Below, in pieces: positions 16,031 through 18,804 of a stretch of DNA of 18,804 nucleotides. The position numbers and the translations under genes were made by a program. The notes under the pieces were generated by a model that worked only from the letters and a program-made list of their open reading frames with translations, had not been told where the DNA came from and made no database searches. This DNA is from Oscillibacter sp. (GTDB lineage Bacteria > Bacillota > Clostridia > Oscillospirales > Oscillospiraceae). The stretch's first letter is position 1. Every line of letters starts with the position of its first letter. The DNA is taken from positions 1-18,804 of the forward strand of contig JAHHSB010000008.1 in assembly GCA_020025415.1 (NCBI GenBank), given 5' to 3'.

Positions 16031-17518
16031 TTATTTCAAAAAGTCCAGCACCACACCGTCCATGCCGGTCTTTTCCACCGTCTGGTCGAAGCGGCTGGCC
16101 TTGCCCTTGAGGGCGGCCAGGCGGCGGGGGATAGCCACGCCGGTGGCCTCGTGCAGCTGATCGAGCAGCTCCACCCCTTCACCGGCAGGCGTCTGCCCGA
16201 TGGCACGCAGCACATGGTCACAGAACTTATAGGGAGAGGCGGTGGAGGCAAAGACCATCAGAGCCTTATCCCCAGTCTCCTTGCGGTACTGCTCCAGCAC
16301 ATTGGCCGCCACAGCGGTGTGGGGGTCAATAAGATAGCCGTAGTCCCGGTAATAGTGGGTCATGGTCTCGGCGGTGTCCGCCTCGTCGCAGAAGCCGCCC
16401 CAGAACAGCTCACCCAGCTTTTCCCGGATGGCATCGGACACCTGATAGCGCCCGTCGGCGGAGAGCCGGGCCATGTAATCCCGCACCTCGCCGTCGTCCT
16501 CTCCGGACAGATCGAAAAGCAGACGCTCCAGATTGCTGGAGATCAGGATGTCCATGGAGGGGCTCATAGTGTTGTGGAAGGGGCGGTTCCGGTCGTACAC
16601 ACCCGTGCGCAGGAAATCGGTGAGCACGTTGTTGCAGTTGGACGCGCAGATCAGCTTGCCCACGGGCAGGCCCATGCGCTTGGCATAATAGGCGGCCAGG
16701 ATATTGCCAAAGTTACCGGTGGGAACGCAGATGTTGATAGGCTCGCCCATGGTAATGCGGCCGCAGGAGAGCAGGTCGCAGTAGGCGGAGATGTAATACA
16801 CCAGCTGGGGCAGGATCCGGCCCCAGTTGATGGAATTGGCCGAGGAGAGGAAGTAGCCCCGTCCGGCCAGGGTGTCCCGGATCTGCTCATCGGAGAAGAT
16901 CCGCTTGACGCCGGTCTGGGCATCGTCAAAGTTGCCCACCACGGCGCACACGCCCACATTAGCCCCCTCCTGGGTGACCATCTGGGCCTGCTGCACCTCG
17001 GAAACGCCGTCCTTGGGATAAAAGACCATGATCTTGGTCTGCTCCACATCGGCAAAGCCCTCCATTGCGGCCTTGCCTGTATCGCCGGAGGTAGCCACCA
17101 GGATGCAGGCGGTCTTCTCCTCCCCGGTCTTGCCCAGGGCAGCGGAGAGCAGCTGGGGCAGCATCTGCAGCGCCATATCCTTGAAAGCGGAGGTGGGGCC
17201 GTGCCAAAGCTCCAGGCAGTAAGTATCCTCATCCACTTTCCGCAGCGGTGCCACGGCATCGGTGTCGAACTTGTCCGGGCCATAGGCGCGGGCAGCAAAA
17301 TTCCGCAGCTCGTCCAGGCTGTAATCGCTCAGGAACAGCGCCATCACCCGGGCTGCCCGCTCCTGATAACTTTCTCCCACCAGGCTCTGCAAAAACGCCG
17401 CGTCAATGCCGGGGATTCGGCAGGGCGTCAGCAATCCGCCGTCCCGGGAAAGGCCCATTTTGATGGCCTCGGCCGCGCTGTAAGAAAGCGCTTTATCTCT
17501 GGTGCTGTAATACTTCAT
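16031..17518 (-). CDS. thrC: Threonine synthase
   Basis: ThrC converts O-phosphohomoserine to threonine with pyridoxal phosphate. The 495-residue protein is the long form with an N-terminal segment starting MKYYSTRDKALSYSAAEAI. The PLP-binding lysine is Lys113 in GPTSAFKDMALQ, followed by SGDTGKAAMEG (144-154), the phosphate-binding NICVPTGNFGN and a C-terminal DPHTAVAA segment. The ATG at 17518 has AGGAG six bases upstream; an extension of nine codons starting further up overlaps the leader and has no match. It is preceded by a 59-base gap holding a TATAAT box and an inverted repeat. No other threonine or homoserine gene is in the window, so it stands apart from its pathway. Confidence 0.96.
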   Translation of the reverse strand: MKYYSTRDKALSYSAAEAIKMGLSRDGGLLTPCRIPGIDAAFLQSLVGESYQERAARVMALFLSDYSLDELRNFAARAYGPDKFDTDAVAPLRKVDEDTYCLELWHGPTSAFKDMALQMLPQLLSAALGKTGEEKTACILVATSGDTGKAAMEGFADVEQTKIMVFYPKDGVSEVQQAQMVTQEGANVGVCAVVGNFDDAQTGVKRIFSDEQIRDTLAGRGYFLSSANSINWGRILPQLVYYISAYCDLLSCGRITMGEPINICVPTGNFGNILAAYYAKRMGLPVGKLICASNCNNVLTDFLRTGVYDRNRPFHNTMSPSMDILISSNLERLLFDLSGEDDGEVRDYMARLSADGRYQVSDAIREKLGELFWGGFCDEADTAETMTHYYRDYGYLIDPHTAVAANVLEQYRKETGDKALMVFASTASPYKFCDHVLRAIGQTPAGEGVELLDQLHEATGVAIPRRLAALKGKASRFDQTVEKTGMDGVVLDFLK

Positions 17519-17538
17519 ATGGAACTCCTCACCTTTCG

Positions 17539-17572
17539 GTATCATGAAATTGGGGGTCGTCTTTTATGATAC
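17539..17572 (-). repeat. Inverted repeat in the thrC leader
   Basis: Perfect seven-base arms GTATCAT and ATGATAC are 20 bases apart, between a TATAAT box and the thrC ribosome-binding site. The position over the likely transcription start is typical of a repressor operator. A weak leader hairpin is the alternative. No T-box features fit in this short gap. Confidence 0.55.
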
Positions 17573-17576
17573 AATA

Positions 17577-17582
17577 ATTATA
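17577..17582 (-). promoter_or_regulatory. Possible -10 box for thrC
   Basis: TATAAT on the minus strand overlaps the yraN stop codon, 59 bases before the thrC ATG. The -10 match is perfect, but no recognisable -35 lies 16-18 bases upstream, so activity would depend on an activator or the match is chance. Confidence 0.4.
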
Positions 17583-17940
17583 CAAACGCGTCTTCCAGAT
17601 ACCGGATCTGAAAGCCGCCGGAATTGTCCGCATACACCTCCGCCACGTCGAAACGGGCGGGCAGATCCAACTCATACAGGCTCAGCCACAGCGCCGCGGT
17701 CCGGCGCAGCCGCTCCTGCTTACGGGGCGTCACCGCCTCTCGGGGCAGGCCGAACTCCGTCCCGCTGCGGAGCTTGACCTCCACAAAGCAGATCACCTGG
17801 TCTTGCGTCTGGGCGATCAGGTCGATCTCCCCAAAGCGACAGCGCCACTGGCTGGCCAGCAGCGTATAGCCCTTTTTGCGCAGGTAGCGGGCCACCGCCG
17901 CTTCGCCCCGGTCGCCGGCCGCCTTTCTTTCCCCGGTCAT
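17578..17940 (-). CDS. yraN: YraN family protein (UPF0102), nuclease-like fold
   Basis: A 120-residue protein of the YraN/UPF0102 family. It has the restriction-endonuclease-like core residues: GEIDLIA (37-43, with Asp40) and FVEVK (52-56, with Glu54 and Lys56), after an N-terminal GDRGEAAVARYL helix. The fold suggests a nucleic-acid-processing role, but the family has no firmly established function. The ATG at 17940 overlaps the rnhB stop as ATGA, and GGAGG lies ten bases upstream, so translation is coupled to rnhB. The rnhB-yraN pairing is common in bacteria. A frame extension of six codons inside rnhB is not needed. Confidence 0.9.
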   Translation of the reverse strand: MTGERKAAGDRGEAAVARYLRKKGYTLLASQWRCRFGEIDLIAQTQDQVICFVEVKLRSGTEFGLPREAVTPRKQERLRRTAALWLSLYELDLPARFDVAEVYADNSGGFQIRYLEDAFV

Positions 17941-18572
17941 GCTCGCTTTTCCTCCCACTTTTTCAGAAAGCTTCTGCGGTGGGCCGGGCAGGGGCCAAAA
18001 CGGTCCAGCAGCTCATAGTGCAGCCGGGTGCCGTAGCCCTTGTGCCTGGCGAACTGGTACTGGGGATATTGCCGGTCCAGCTCCTCACAGACATAGCGGT
18101 CCCGGCTGACCTTGGCCAAGATGGAGGCCGCCGCGATGGAGGCACTTTTCCCGTCGCCGCCGATCACGGTCTGGTGGGGAATCGAAATCGCCACCCGGTC
18201 TCCGTGATCCTTATCTCCATCTACCAGGGCAAAGTCCGCGGGGATGGACAGAGCTTCGATCGCCCGGTTTATGGCCAGCAGCCGGGCGTTGAGGATATTG
18301 AGCTCCTCGATCTCCTCCACACTGGCCGTGGCCACCGCCCAGGCTGCGGCCTGGGCGCAGATCTCATCAAACAGTGCCTCTCTGCGCTTGGGGGTAAGCT
18401 TTTTGGAATCGTTGAGTCCCGGCAGGATCAGCCCCCGGGGCAGGATCACCGCCGCAGCGTACACCGGGCCAGCCAGCGGGCCCGCCCCGGCCTCATCCGC
18501 ACCGCAGACCGCCTGGGCGCCCCCGACCAGGCAGGCCTCTTCTAGGCTCCAGGGATGCTCCAGCTCTTTCAT
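17937..18572 (-). CDS. rnhB: Ribonuclease HII
   Basis: RNase HII nicks DNA at misincorporated ribonucleotides and removes RNA from hybrids. The 211-residue protein has the carboxylate set Asp26 and Glu27 (GADEAG), Asp118 (ALVDGD) and Asp158 (AKVSRDRY), and conserved LNDSKKLTPKRRE and ARHKGYGT. One oddity: the family GRG motif (DEAGRGPLAG) reads DEAGAGPLAG here, with Ala29 in place of Arg. In characterised enzymes that Arg-containing loop contacts the ribonucleotide junction. The catalytic residues are all present, so activity is likely but specificity may differ. The ATG at 18572 overlaps the ylqF stop as ATGA, and its own stop overlaps yraN. Confidence 0.95.
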   Translation of the reverse strand: MKELEHPWSLEEACLVGGAQAVCGADEAGAGPLAGPVYAAAVILPRGLILPGLNDSKKLTPKRREALFDEICAQAAAWAVATASVEEIEELNILNARLLAINRAIEALSIPADFALVDGDKDHGDRVAISIPHQTVIGGDGKSASIAAASILAKVSRDRYVCEELDRQYPQYQFARHKGYGTRLHYELLDRFGPCPAHRRSFLKKWEEKRA

Positions 18573-18804
18573 ACCGTATCCCCCGGCGCTTCTAGGGAGA
18601 AGCGGCCCAGTTTGCCGCCCCGGAACTCGTCCAGCAAGATCTTGGCCATGCGCTCGGTGTCCACTTCCCCGCCGGAAAACAGGCGCCGCCGATGCAGCAC
18701 ACCCTACCGACCAATCCCCCCCACCTGCGCACTGTCACTGCCCACGGAGCCATCGATTTCCTGCATAGGCTCGGGCTCCACAGACGCTATGTCGCCACAG
18801 AAAC
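18569..18804 (-). CDS. ylqF: Ribosome biogenesis GTPase YlqF/RbgA, 3' end
   Basis: The right edge cuts this gene; only its 3' end is present and no GTPase motif is visible. The last 36 or so codons, LFSGGEVDTERMAKILLDEF followed by RGGKLGRFSLE, match the RbgA/YlqF C-terminal pattern, a 50S assembly factor usually placed before rnhB. The gene overlaps rnhB as ATGA. Going upstream, the same frame hits TAG at 18704-18706 (IGR-stop-GVLHRRR) and is then open to the window edge. The preceding IGR resembles the family IGRKRG motif, so the TAG may interrupt a real gene. A frameshift near 18690 is another explanation, because alignment around HRRR is not clean. Confidence 0.65.

Noticed and set aside
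16151..17569. Plus-strand open frame of 472 codons opposite thrC
   Set aside because: Antisense shadow of a long GC-rich gene; no recognisable motif, while thrC has all its catalytic motifs.

Overview
The window is a GC-rich, densely packed chromosomal stretch from a low-copy housekeeping region of a Clostridia-type Firmicute. Gene orders match anaerobic gut Clostridia: frr-uppS-cdsA-dxr-rseP-ispG-polC, tig-clpP-clpX-lon-engB, and ylqF-rnhB-yraN. The protein style (Ala/Arg/Gly rich, C/G-ending codons) suggests an Oscillospiraceae/Ruminococcaceae-like relative; this placement is inference from layout and composition, not from a marker search. No mobile element, CRISPR array, tRNA or rRNA was seen.

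Left block (1-6416, minus strand): pyrH, frr, uppS, cdsA, dxr, rseP, ispG and the first 53 codons of polC. Spacings are short or overlapping, so this reads as one transcription unit joining nucleotide supply, ribosome recycling, isoprenoid (MEP) and undecaprenyl synthesis, phospholipid precursor synthesis, a membrane protease and DNA replication. The usual rpsB-tsf pair is not upstream of pyrH. A divergent plus-strand gene (6651-8183) sits there instead, encoding an XRE-type DNA-binding domain, one membrane helix and a large extracytoplasmic part. A bidirectional terminator separates it from engB.

Middle block (8239-14841, minus strand): tig, clpP, clpX, lon and engB, a protein folding and quality-control cluster. 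clpX carries an in-frame TAG at codon 95, where the family has a conserved Tyr, so it is broken into a zinc-binding/N-terminal piece and an AAA+ piece. A hairpin terminator lies between clpX and lon, and a long inverted repeat lies between tig and clpP.

Right block (14924-18804, minus strand): a metallophosphoesterase, a small unrecognised gene that looks frameshifted, threonine synthase (thrC) with a short inverted repeat in its leader, yraN, rnhB and the 3' end of ylqF. The ylqF end also seems interrupted by an in-frame TAG. None of the 19 readable gene ends uses TAG (12 TAA, 7 TGA).

I do not see a convincing new multi-gene system. The points most worth checking are the clpX amber codon, the other two broken genes, the membrane-anchored regulator, and the hairpins in the tig-clp and thrC leaders.
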